The position numbers were made by a program, and so were the translations under genes. Below are positions 54,095 to 62,269 of a stretch of 64,000 bases of DNA, one piece after another. Each line of letters begins with the position of its first letter. Position 1 is the first letter of the stretch. Below the pieces are notes generated by a model. The model had not been told where the DNA came from. It ran no database searches and saw only the letters and a program-made list of their open reading frames with translations. The DNA is from an uncultured Aquimarina sp. (GTDB lineage Bacteria > Bacteroidota > Bacteroidia > Flavobacteriales > Flavobacteriaceae), in contig CANMDW010000023.1 in the NCBI GenBank assembly GCA_947496705.1, forward strand, positions 1-64,000, in the 5' to 3' direction.

Positions 54095-54808
54095 ATGGAA
54101 ACAGAAAACAAAAAGATTTTGCTTGTAGAAGACGATCCAAACTTTGGAACAGTGTTAAAGGATTATCTTGTAATGAATGACTATGATGTCGTGCATGCTA
54201 AAAATGGTATGGAAGGCTTCGAAAAATTCAAAAAGGATGATTATGATATGTGTATTCTTGATGTCATGATGCCTTATAAAGATGGATTTACACTGGCAAA
54301 AGAGATTAGGGATAAAAATGAAGAAATACCAATCATTTTCTTAACTGCCAAAGCGATGAAGGAAGATGTACTCAAAGGGTATAAAGTAGGGGCAGATGAC
54401 TATCTTAATAAACCTTTTGATAGCGAAGTCTTATTAATGAAAATACAAGCTATCATGCAGCGCAAGAGCACAGAATCTGTGGCAGATAGCAAACAGTTCG
54501 AATTTAAGGTAGGTGGTTTTCATCTTAATTCCAAGCTTCGGTTTTTGACCTATAAGGACGAAGAAGCTATTAAGCTCTCTCCCAAAGAGAACGAACTACT
54601 TCGTTTATTGGCCTTGCATCTTAATGACCTAATGCCTAGAGAATTGGCGTTAACAAAAATATGGAGAGATGATAATTACTTTACATCCCGTAGTATGGAT
54701 GTGTATATTGCAAAGCTTAGAAAGTACCTCAAGAAAGATGAGAATGTGGAAATTCTTAATATCCACGGAGAAGGATTTAGGCTGGTAGTTAGAAACGATG
54801 AATCCTAA
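54095..54808 (+). CDS. OmpR/PhoB-type response regulator (RprY-like)
   Basis: A 237-aa regulator: receiver domain with acidic pocket VEDD (12-14), phospho-acceptor Asp56 (CILDVMMPYKDG) and Lys in LTAKAM, and a C-terminal winged-helix DNA-binding domain (~140-232; YFTSRSMDVYIAKLRKYL). Co-transcribed with the kinase. The inverted repeat at 52471-52508 is a candidate autoregulatory site. Confidence 0.94.
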   Translation: METENKKILLVEDDPNFGTVLKDYLVMNDYDVVHAKNGMEGFEKFKKDDYDMCILDVMMPYKDGFTLAKEIRDKNEEIPIIFLTAKAMKEDVLKGYKVGADDYLNKPFDSEVLLMKIQAIMQRKSTESVADSKQFEFKVGGFHLNSKLRFLTYKDEEAIKLSPKENELLRLLALHLNDLMPRELALTKIWRDDNYFTSRSMDVYIAKLRKYLKKDENVEILNIHGEGFRLVVRNDES

Positions 54809-54836
54809 AAAAATAGTAACGGTAACTAACTTGTAT

Positions 54837-54870
54837 AAGTTCATTGTGAAATCACAATGAACTTTTTTTT
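54837..54870 (+). terminator. Terminator of the two-component operon, overlapping the miaA 3' end
   Basis: Perfect 13-bp stem AAGTTCATTGTGA / TCACAATGAACTT (54837-54849 and 54852-54864) followed by an eight-T run. The right arm also encodes the last codons and stop of convergent miaA. Confidence 0.9.
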
Positions 54871-55757
54871 ATGTGTGTAATAATCGTTTGAAGATCTTCT
54901 TTAGAATCAAACCACTCAATTTCTGTGTCTTTTCTAAACCAGGTGAGCTGTCGTTTGGCAAAACGCCTTGTGTTTTTTTTAATTTCAGAAATAGCAAAAT
55001 CCAGCTCCCATTCGCCATCCAGGTGCTTAAATATTTCCTTATAACCCACAGTATTCAAAGCATTCAAAGATTTGTAGTTATACAAACTTTTAACTTCATC
55101 TATCAACCCCTCCTTTATCATAGTATCGACTCTTTGATTGATTCGATCGTAGATCAACTGTCTGTCTGCAGTGATACCGATCCTAATCGTGTTAAATGGC
55201 CTTTTTTTGCTTGGTTTGGTAAGAAATGATGAATAAGGTTGGCCACTGCTAACACATACTTCTAAAGCTCTTAGTACTCTCTGGGTGTTTTGCAGGTCAA
55301 CTTTCTCATAATACATTGGGTCCAGAGCTTTTAATCGCTGCTGTAAAGGCTCAAGACCTTTATTATTATATGTTTCCTGAAGTTTCTTTCTAATAGTAGT
55401 ATCTACCTCCGGGAAATTATCCAATCCTTTAGTTACCGCATCAATATACAAACCCGATCCGCCTACAAGAATTGCATGCGTATGATCTTTAAATAGCTCT
55501 TCAAGCTTCTCTAAAGCCTCTTTTTCAAAATCTCCTACGCTATAATCATCTTCAATACTTCTATGCTTAATGAAATGGTGTTTTGCCTGGCTGAGTTCTT
55601 CTGGAGAGGGAGCAGCAGTACCAATGCTCATTTCCTTATAAAATTGCCGACTATCTGCAGAGATAATTTCGCAATCAAAATATTTTGCCAATGCAATACT
55701 TAAGCTGGTTTTGCCAATAGCAGTAGGCCCTATAATTACGATCAGGTTTTTATTCAT
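54852..55757 (-). CDS. miaA: tRNA dimethylallyltransferase
   Basis: Adds the isopentenyl group to A37 of tRNAs reading UNN codons. Walker A GPTAIGKTSLS (~8-18), then DSRQFYKEM and the family's GGSGLYIDAV. 301 aa from ATG 55757 (MNKNLIVIIGPT). The start overlaps the end of the Kv-like channel by 8 bp; the 3' end overlaps the two-component terminator. Confidence 0.95.
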   Translation of the reverse strand: MNKNLIVIIGPTAIGKTSLSIALAKYFDCEIISADSRQFYKEMSIGTAAPSPEELSQAKHHFIKHRSIEDDYSVGDFEKEALEKLEELFKDHTHAILVGGSGLYIDAVTKGLDNFPEVDTTIRKKLQETYNNKGLEPLQQRLKALDPMYYEKVDLQNTQRVLRALEVCVSSGQPYSSFLTKPSKKRPFNTIRIGITADRQLIYDRINQRVDTMIKEGLIDEVKSLYNYKSLNALNTVGYKEIFKHLDGEWELDFAISEIKKNTRRFAKRQLTWFRKDTEIEWFDSKEDLQTIITHIKKSSL

Positions 55758-56589
55758 TATGTAAGTTCTCTCCACATTTATGGCAGAATTTGGCTTCGTC
55801 TTTATGTTCTGATGCATTACAATTAGAACACACCTGTGTATTCAGGTTGATCTTTTTAGGTTTTTCACCAGATGAAGCATACTCTGCAGAGACAATACCA
55901 GTGGGTACGGCAATAATACCATAACCTACAATCATGATTATCGCTGCTATAAATTGCCCCAAAGGAGTTGCAGGAGCAATATCACCATATCCTACGGTAG
56001 TCATCGTTACAATACACCAATATACACTGATCGGGATGCTTTTAAAACCACTTTTGTCACCCTCTATTAAATACATAACGGTACCCATAATGATACATAG
56101 TACCAGTACGGCAAACAGAAATACTAGTATTTTTGCACCACTATCCTTTAAAGCTCTGGCCAGTCTGTTGGATTCGCCGATATACCGTGAAATTTTAAGG
56201 ATTCTAAAAACCCGAAGTAGTCTGAGTGCCCTAACGGTGAGTAATGCACTGGTGCCTGTGAAAAAGAAGGATAAATACAATGGAAGTGTAGAGAGTAAAT
56301 CGATGATGCCATAAAAGCTGAAAATATACCTGGAAGGCCTTTTTATAGAAATGATCCGGGTTATATATTCAAAAGTAAAAAAGATGGTAATCACCCATTC
56401 TGCATAGTATAGTAGTTCATAAATATAAGGCGGTAACCCTTTAACACTCTCTACCATCACAAAAATAATACTCAACACGATGAGAATAAGCAAAATTATA
56501 TCAAATGCTTTCCCAATAGGAGTATCGGCTTCATAGACAATATCATGTAATAGGTCTTTCCAGGTTTTGCGATATGAATTTTTCCTCAA
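55750..56589 (-). CDS. Voltage-gated potassium channel-like protein with C-terminal zinc ribbon
   Basis: A 279-aa six-TM ion transporter: S1-S4 with an Arg-rich S4 (RALRLLRVFRILKISRYIG), pore filter TTVGYGDIAP in VTMTTVGYGD, and S6. The C-terminus is a four-Cys zinc ribbon (CSNCNAS...FCHKCGEN, ~255-276). Bacterial Kv channels rarely have one; it may sense metal or mediate contacts (inference). Its stop overlaps miaA, so the two are co-transcribed. Confidence 0.9.
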   Translation of the reverse strand: MRKNSYRKTWKDLLHDIVYEADTPIGKAFDIILLILIVLSIIFVMVESVKGLPPYIYELLYYAEWVITIFFTFEYITRIISIKRPSRYIFSFYGIIDLLSTLPLYLSFFFTGTSALLTVRALRLLRVFRILKISRYIGESNRLARALKDSGAKILVFLFAVLVLCIIMGTVMYLIEGDKSGFKSIPISVYWCIVTMTTVGYGDIAPATPLGQFIAAIIMIVGYGIIAVPTGIVSAEYASSGEKPKKINLNTQVCSNCNASEHKDEAKFCHKCGENLHNE

Positions 56590-56627
56590 ACTTTGTGATT
56601 TTGATTAAAAATACTAAAACTCTAAAA

Positions 56628-57998
56628 TTAAACTTTAGGAATAGGAATAATCTTTAATTTTTTATCCTTTCGGATATAACTCTGAATAATATGTTGTGCG
56701 TCTCTGTTATGACCCATTGGCGTAATGATAGAGCGCAAAATATCGACATTGTTTATTTGGTAATTCAGACTAAAATACCCAATACCCTTAAATTTTCCTT
56801 CTTCTACCAAAACGATACTTTGTTCATCAATATCCCTTCCCCGATCTACTATAATCATATCCTGACTCTGAAAAGAGTTATTAAATATAAGTTGTTGTGC
56901 ACGAATATTATAATTTTCGGCCGATTCGTTACAGATACAAGCTCCGAAGCACTGTTTTATGGTATAATTAAAACAATTTCCTTTTCCATTATCCAGGCCC
57001 ATTAATTTTTGGCATAGATGATACTCTTCGGTCCAGCGATGCATAAATAATTTTGCCTGTTGCCTGTTGGTAAAGGTAGTAATGCTATTTTTTCTGAGAT
57101 CGACTTTTCCGGTTTTTAAATGTATATACCCATTATTATCTGTGAATTGATACAACGCCTGATCAAATTTTGTTTTTCGAAGCGCTCTGTTATATTTGGG
57201 AGTGTTAAGCTTTATCTCTTCACTTTCTTTTAATAATGCCAAAAGTTCACTGCCCGTAATCTCAAAAGTTACATTGACTACTTCTTCCTGAATCCGCCTT
57301 GATTTTCTGTTGTCGTTGGTAAAATGCTGATTCAGGCGTTTTTTGATATTTTTACTTTTGCCGATGTAAATAATAGTGCCATCCTCACGGTGCATATAAT
57401 ATACTCCGGTAGCTGTGGGTGCTTGCTCAATTAATCTCAACAATTTGTCATCGACCTGTCTTTTGGTGTCTACACGAACGGTATCTGTAATGATCTTTTT
57501 TTCCAGATCTTTGGTCAATAAAAGCTTAAAAAGTTTTACCGTAGCTTGCGCATCACCGTTGGCTCTATGCCGGTCAGAAAGGGGAATACCCAGGTTGCGA
57601 ACGAGTTTTCCCAGGCTATATGATTCCTGGTCGGGGATTAACCTTTTTGATAGTTCTACGGTACATAGCGACTGTCTTTCATACTCAAATCCTAATCGGG
57701 AGAATTCAGTTCGCAGAATCCTATAATCAAAATTGGCATTATGAGCTACCACCACACAATCTGAAGTAATTTCTACAATTCTTTTGGCTACTTCATAAAA
57801 CCTGGGGGCATTGCGCAACATTTCGTTGTTAATCCCTGTGAGATTGGCCACAAATGGTTGAATAGGCCTTTCTGGATTAATAAGGCTTATAAACTGATCA
57901 ATTACAGCATGACCATCGAATTTATAGATAGCAATTTCAGTAATACCTTCTTCATTGTATTTTCCTCCGGTAGTTTCTATGTCTAAAATTGCATACAT
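56628..57998 (-). CDS. DEDDh exonuclease fused to GIY-YIG nuclease (PolC-epsilon/UvrC-like)
   Basis: A 456-aa fusion: N-terminal DnaQ-type 3'-5' exonuclease (~1-165) with ILDIETTGG (ExoI), HNANFDYRIL (ExoII) and HRANGDAQAT (ExoIII), then a UvrC-like GIY-YIG domain (~195-290; GVYYMHREDGTIIYIGKSKNIKKRLNQHF). A distinct C-terminal part contains a Cys cluster (CFGACIC). The family is often annotated as DNA Pol III epsilon-like and presumably acts in repair. Confidence 0.9.
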   Translation of the reverse strand: MYAILDIETTGGKYNEEGITEIAIYKFDGHAVIDQFISLINPERPIQPFVANLTGINNEMLRNAPRFYEVAKRIVEITSDCVVVAHNANFDYRILRTEFSRLGFEYERQSLCTVELSKRLIPDQESYSLGKLVRNLGIPLSDRHRANGDAQATVKLFKLLLTKDLEKKIITDTVRVDTKRQVDDKLLRLIEQAPTATGVYYMHREDGTIIYIGKSKNIKKRLNQHFTNDNRKSRRIQEEVVNVTFEITGSELLALLKESEEIKLNTPKYNRALRKTKFDQALYQFTDNNGYIHLKTGKVDLRKNSITTFTNRQQAKLFMHRWTEEYHLCQKLMGLDNGKGNCFNYTIKQCFGACICNESAENYNIRAQQLIFNNSFQSQDMIIVDRGRDIDEQSIVLVEEGKFKGIGYFSLNYQINNVDILRSIITPMGHNRDAQHIIQSYIRKDKKLKIIPIPKV

Positions 57999-58047
57999 AT
58001 TCAGTTAATAGTAGTTAGCAGTTAGTTTTTTAATGGTTAGGATGTGG

Positions 58048-58428
58048 CTAATAATTATTTTTTTGTGGATTAAGTTTACTTCTAATGTATTTTTGAAGAC
58101 TTGTGATCATTTTTGAGAGCTCAGCGATTTGTATTCTTGTTTTATGGTCATGATTTTCTGTGATATACTTTCTTCTTTTTGTTATTGTTGAACAGACCAC
58201 ACATTCACGAGTTGAGTCTAAAGCAATTTGAAGATATCTATTAAATTGAACGTCTGATGCGCCAGCACCTTCTGAAATATTGAGAACTATTGAATTTGCA
58301 GCTCTAATACATTGTGATACCAATACATACATTTCCCTTTTAGGGAATTTTTCAAAAGTGTCATAAACAAAATCTAAGGACTTTTGATAAACAGTTAAAT
58401 TTTCAAAAGTAAATTTCACTTCTTCCAT
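58048..58428 (-). CDS. Four-helix-bundle protein (S23/IVP family)
   Basis: A 126-aa helical protein of the family named after proteins encoded in 23S rRNA intervening sequences: KFTFENLTVYQKSLDFVYDTFE, AANSIVLNISEGAGASD and FNRYLQIALDSTRE. Here it is a free-standing gene between YggS and the nuclease. Function unknown; the family occurs scattered in Bacteroidota, sometimes in several copies. Nearby sequence at 58003-58025 repeats AGTTAG units. Confidence 0.88.
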   Translation of the reverse strand: MEEVKFTFENLTVYQKSLDFVYDTFEKFPKREMYVLVSQCIRAANSIVLNISEGAGASDVQFNRYLQIALDSTRECVVCSTITKRRKYITENHDHKTRIQIAELSKMITSLQKYIRSKLNPQKNNY

Positions 58429-58460
58429 AAAAAATTTCAGTACTAAGTTATTACTATCTA

Positions 58461-59123
58461 CTAACCATAATTTCTCGCCCCAAAGATAGAACTTCCTATT
58501 CTTACCATGGTACTTCCGTAGTCGATCGCAATTTTATAATCGCCACTCATGCCAATCGAAAGGATTTTCAGCTCCGGGTACTTAGACGTTAATTGATCAA
58601 AAAAGGTTTTGATATCATGGAATTCAGTTGTAAGTTGTTCCAGATTATCGGTAAAAGTTGCCATCCCCATTAAACCCTGAATACGAACATTGGATAGTTT
58701 TTTGATTTCTTCAGAAGCTAACAGTGTAATAGCATCTTCTTGGCTCAGGCCAAATTTGCTTTCTTCTTCGGCAATCTTAATCTGAAGCAGGCAATGAATA
58801 ATTCGATCATGCTTTTTTGCTTGCTTATCGATCTCTTTAAGTAATTTATAACTATCTACTGCATGAATCAGATCTACAAACCGAGCCATATATTTTACCT
58901 TGTTGGTTTGCACATGCCCGATCATATGCCAACTGATATCTTTCGGCATAGCCTCCCATTTTTCAGCCATTTCCTGGATTTTGTTTTCACCAAAAATACG
59001 TTGACCAGCCTCATAGGCTTTTAGTATTTCAGAGACCGGTTTGGTTTTGGAAACGGCAACGAGCGTTATACTATCGGGTAAAGAAGTTTTTATTTCCTTT
59101 AGATTTTTTTCGATCTCATTCAT
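58461..59123 (-). CDS. PLP homeostasis protein, YggS family
   Basis: A 220-aa PLP-binding (beta/alpha)8 protein: VAVSKTKP with cofactor Lys26, GENKIQEMAEKWE, WHMIGHVQTNK and LSIGMSGDYKIAI. The family controls pyridoxal phosphate and amino/keto acid balance. A TACCTTTG -7 element ends 7 nt before the ATG, so its mRNA has almost no leader. Confidence 0.94.
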   Translation of the reverse strand: MNEIEKNLKEIKTSLPDSITLVAVSKTKPVSEILKAYEAGQRIFGENKIQEMAEKWEAMPKDISWHMIGHVQTNKVKYMARFVDLIHAVDSYKLLKEIDKQAKKHDRIIHCLLQIKIAEEESKFGLSQEDAITLLASEEIKKLSNVRIQGLMGMATFTDNLEQLTTEFHDIKTFFDQLTSKYPELKILSIGMSGDYKIAIDYGSTMVRIGSSIFGARNYG

Positions 59124-59130
59124 ATGGATG

Positions 59131-59138
59131 CAAAGGTA
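59131..59138 (-). promoter_or_regulatory. -7 element of yggS, 7 nt from the start codon
   Basis: On the minus strand TACCTTTG (exact TAnnTTTG) lies 59138-59131; the yggS ATG is at 59123. The transcript would start within a few bases of the ATG. Confidence 0.5.
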
Positions 59139-59179
59139 TTTAAAAAAACATTTTTTAAGGGGCTATACTATATATTAAT

Positions 59180-59420
59180 GGAAGTTTCATTGCGATTTTG
59201 AGTTTCCGGCTCCCCGGAAAGGATGTTGCAATGAAAAATTGAGTTCCTGGTGCCCGGGAAAGGATATTGCAATGAAAAATTGAGTTCCTGGCGCCCGGGA
59301 ATGGATATTGCAATGAAAAATTGAGTTCTTGGCGCCCGGGAGCGGATGTTGCAATGAAAAACTGAGTATCTGGTGCATGGGAATGAATGTTGCGATGCAA
59401 TTTTAATTTCTGGTCCTGTC
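59180..59420. repeat. 41-bp tandem repeat array (about 5-6 units)
   Basis: Head-to-tail 41-bp units at 59221-59261, 59262-59302, 59303-59343 and 59344-59384, flanked by diverged partial units at 59180-59220 and 59385-59420. The central units are ~90% identical. Each begins GGATRTTGCAATGAAAAA and ends with a GC-rich CCCGGG-like block, unlike the AT-rich surroundings. It fills the gap between yggS and the DUF1015 gene. No spacers, so it is not a CRISPR. Confidence 0.9.
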
Positions 59421-59425
59421 CAAAT

Positions 59426-60664
59426 TCAAAACTCATAAATCGTAACCCCACTACGCAATTTGGGCTCGATATAAGTGCTTTTTGGAGGCATTTTTAATCC
59501 CTGATCTGCTATTTTTTTCATTTGCTCTACCGATGCAGGAAATAACCCAAAACCAATTTTAAATTCATCGCTGTCTACCATACTTTTTACCAATACAATA
59601 TCACTTTTACCGTGAGCATATTCTATACGCGTATCAGTACGAAGATTTGTAATACCCAGAATAGGTTTTAATACCGTTTTATAGAGGATTTGAGCATCTA
59701 GTTCCTCCAGGGCATCGGTGAATTCATAGTTGGTTTTTCTAAGATATAAGGAATAAAATTCACCATCGAGATACATGCTGAAATGATTAGATTTTGAAGG
59801 TTTATATACCTCGATACCTCTGTTTTCTATTCGAAACCACTCGTCTAATCGAATCAGGAATTCCTCTTTAGATAATCCATTGAGGTCCTTAATCAGGCGG
59901 TTAAATTCATAAATCTTCAACTCTGATTCGGGAATCAAATAGCTCATAAAGAAATTATAAGCCTCGTCGCCCCGATGCTCTGGGTTATTTTTCTTAAGAT
60001 CCTGGGTTAAAAGATAGGAGGAAGCAGAGCGATGATGTCCATCTGCGATGTAAATGGTTTTTATTTTCGAAAATTCGTGTTGAAGCGTATCAATTACATC
60101 CCGATCTTCAATTTTCCAGAGATAGTGAGTATCACGGTAGGTGGTTGTGAATTCATATTCAGATCGCCCCTCGGTGGCTTGTGAGATAATTTTTACGATT
60201 GCTTCATTATCGGGATATGTAAGTAATACGGGCTCTGCATTAAACCCCACAGTTTTTAAATACTCTTTAAAAGTGTTTTCCCGATGTTGCAGGGTGTCTT
60301 CGTGCTTTTTGATCACATCATTTTCATAATCCTCAGTACTGGCCGCTGCGATGATCCCGCAAAAAGATTCTTGTTCCCGATTTACAATTTTGTATATATA
60401 ATAGCACGGGCTACTATCTTGCATAAAAATTTCTTCCTCTTTAAACTCCAAATATCTATTGCGAACTAGTTTGTAGCGCTCTTCACCAGATATTTCTTTA
60501 TGATATTTATATCCAGGGTTTACAATATGCAGAAAAGAGTAGGGGTTGTAATCCATCCGTGAATCACGCTCAAAAGGAGTGTAACTCTGGTATGATCTGG
60601 TAGCAACCAGGGGTACTTTATCTCTGGTAGGGCGAACAGCTTTAAACGGATGGATTTTTGCCAT
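59426..60664 (-). CDS. DUF1015 domain-containing protein
   Basis: A 412-aa protein of the widespread DUF1015 family, beginning MAKIHPFKAVRPTRDKV and containing IYIADGHHRSASSY (the HHR motif). Function unknown, often near serine/amino-acid metabolism genes in other phyla. Its start shares TAATG with the stop of the M23 peptidase gene, so the two are coupled. The 41-bp repeat array begins 6 bp past its stop. Confidence 0.9.
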   Translation of the reverse strand: MAKIHPFKAVRPTRDKVPLVATRSYQSYTPFERDSRMDYNPYSFLHIVNPGYKYHKEISGEERYKLVRNRYLEFKEEEIFMQDSSPCYYIYKIVNREQESFCGIIAAASTEDYENDVIKKHEDTLQHRENTFKEYLKTVGFNAEPVLLTYPDNEAIVKIISQATEGRSEYEFTTTYRDTHYLWKIEDRDVIDTLQHEFSKIKTIYIADGHHRSASSYLLTQDLKKNNPEHRGDEAYNFFMSYLIPESELKIYEFNRLIKDLNGLSKEEFLIRLDEWFRIENRGIEVYKPSKSNHFSMYLDGEFYSLYLRKTNYEFTDALEELDAQILYKTVLKPILGITNLRTDTRIEYAHGKSDIVLVKSMVDSDEFKIGFGLFPASVEQMKKIADQGLKMPPKSTYIEPKLRSGVTIYEF

Positions 60665-61284
60665 TAATTTTTATTTATAAATTCAGTCGGATCCAGATAT
60701 CCTGAAGCATCTTCGGCATACCCGCCACCTATATCCATAAAGATATCATCTCTGATCTCCAGGTGCAAATGTGCCCAATAAACGCCATTGGCGTTACCAA
60801 TGGTGCCAATTTTAGCACCTTTTTTAACAAAATCACCTTTTTTGACTTCAATTGAATTTCCGTGTGCATATACCGATTCATAATAGTTGCCTTTGTACTT
60901 ATGTATAATTCTGATCACATTTCCCCAACCGCCACCAATATCTTCGGCAAAAGAAACGTACCCATTAGCGACACTATATATTGGGTCTCCCAAATCTGAA
61001 TTTCCTCCACCCGAACCGTTCCAGTCATCACCCAGATGATTGTTCTCTTTAAATTTTTGGGCATTATAATACCCTTTGGCGTTTGGTTTACCAACTGGGT
61101 AATCAAAACTTTCGGCAATAAACTCAGGATTTTTTTTAAAAAGGGGATCATATATATCCTGACCTAATTTAAGAGTATCCATCTTCTGGATTTGTCTCTT
61201 ATGAAGATCTGATACTTTTGCCTTGTTGTTGCAGGAGAGAAGTGTTGAAAAAATGATTATAATGATGGTAAAAGATATTTTCAT
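60664..61284 (-). CDS. M23-family metallopeptidase lipoprotein
   Basis: A 206-aa lipoprotein (lipobox LLSC, Cys18) with a LytM domain: NHLGDDWNGSGGGNSD (His-x3-Asp zinc ligands) and YWAHLHLEIRD (HxH). It would cut peptidoglycan cross-links or regulate another enzyme. Joined to the DUF1015 gene by a TAATG overlap. Confidence 0.92.
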   Translation of the reverse strand: MKISFTIIIIIFSTLLSCNNKAKVSDLHKRQIQKMDTLKLGQDIYDPLFKKNPEFIAESFDYPVGKPNAKGYYNAQKFKENNHLGDDWNGSGGGNSDLGDPIYSVANGYVSFAEDIGGGWGNVIRIIHKYKGNYYESVYAHGNSIEVKKGDFVKKGAKIGTIGNANGVYWAHLHLEIRDDIFMDIGGGYAEDASGYLDPTEFINKN

Positions 61285-61322
61285 TATTAAGTTATGTAAT
61301 TTTTTCCTAAACCCTAAACCCT

Positions 61323-62210
61323 TTATCGGAACTGCTTTGCAATTTTTTCTGCCTTTCTGCTTTCCGAATAATCATAGAAACCCTCTCCACTTTTTACTCC
61401 AAGCTTACCTGCCATTACCATATTGACTAATAAGGGACAAGGAGCATATTTAGGATTTTTAAAACCGTTGTACATCACCTTTAAAATAGAAAGACAAACG
61501 TCCAGACCAATAAAATCTGCTAATTGCAGTGGTCCCATAGGATGTGCCATGCCCAGTTTCATCACTGTATCAATTTCGGTAACACCAGCGACGCCATTGT
61601 ATAAAGTTTCAATAGATTCATTGATCATAGGCATCAGGATACGATTGGCAACAAATCCAGGATAGTCATTAACCTCTACAGGAACTTTATCCAGTGTTTT
61701 GGAGAGTTCCATAATCGTATTGGTTACTTCATCAGAGGTATTGTAGCCTCGTATGATCTCAACCAGTTTCATAATCGGTACCGGATTCATAAAATGCATC
61801 CCGATCACCATTTTCGGGCGGTCTGTCACTGCCGCTATTTGAGTGATGGATATCGATGAAGTATTGGTGGCCAGGATGGTGTCTTCCGGGCAGGCATCAT
61901 TGAGTTCTCTGAAGATTTTGAGCTTGAGCTCTATATTTTCTGTGGCAGCTTCAACCACGAGACCTGCATATTCTACTCCTTCTTTGATATTGGTGAAAGT
62001 AGAGATGTTTCCGAGGGTAGTTTCTTTATCGGTTTCAGAGATTTTTTCTTTGGCAATCATTCTATCCAAATTTTTAGTAATGGTTGCCATTCCTTTATCT
62101 AAAGACTGTTGAGAGATATCTATAAGCTGTACTTTAAAGCCTTTTTGTGCAAAAGTATGCGCAATACCATTTCCCATAGTTCCTGCACCAATAACCGCGA
62201 TGTTTTTCAT
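61323..62210 (-). CDS. 3-Hydroxybutyryl-CoA dehydrogenase
   Basis: NAD-dependent oxidation of 3-hydroxyacyl-CoA to 3-ketoacyl-CoA in short-chain fatty acid metabolism. A 295-aa 3HCDH family protein: Rossmann VIGAGTMGNGIAHTFAQKG (~4-22), ATNTSSISITQIA, GMHFMNPVP (catalytic His), and C-terminal GFYDYS. Single gene, 38 bp upstream of the M23 peptidase gene on the same strand. Confidence 0.93.
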   Translation of the reverse strand: MKNIAVIGAGTMGNGIAHTFAQKGFKVQLIDISQQSLDKGMATITKNLDRMIAKEKISETDKETTLGNISTFTNIKEGVEYAGLVVEAATENIELKLKIFRELNDACPEDTILATNTSSISITQIAAVTDRPKMVIGMHFMNPVPIMKLVEIIRGYNTSDEVTNTIMELSKTLDKVPVEVNDYPGFVANRILMPMINESIETLYNGVAGVTEIDTVMKLGMAHPMGPLQLADFIGLDVCLSILKVMYNGFKNPKYAPCPLLVNMVMAGKLGVKSGEGFYDYSESRKAEKIAKQFR

Positions 62211-62232
62211 GTGTGTGTTTTGTCGTTTGAAA

Positions 62233-62263
62233 GACCTTCAAGGTTTTCAAAATCTTGAAGGTC
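62233..62263. repeat. Palindromic repeat (GACCTTCAAG/CTTGAAGGTC)
   Basis: Perfect 10-bp arms, GACCTTCAAG (62233-62242) and CTTGAAGGTC (62254-62263), between the dehydrogenase and oxidoreductase genes. This kind of CCTTCAAGG palindrome is frequent in Bacteroidota genomes. It may also act as a terminator for the Gfo/Idh gene. Confidence 0.65.
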
Positions 62264-62269
62264 ATAATT

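Noticed and set aside
59221..59384. CRISPR array
   Set aside because: Units are directly adjacent with no variable spacers and no cas genes lie in the window.
59155..59451. A 98-codon minus-strand frame through the 41-bp repeats
   Set aside because: The frame is open only because the repeat unit has no stop in any minus-strand frame; peptide modules are just the unit read in three phases. Kept as a repeat, not a gene.
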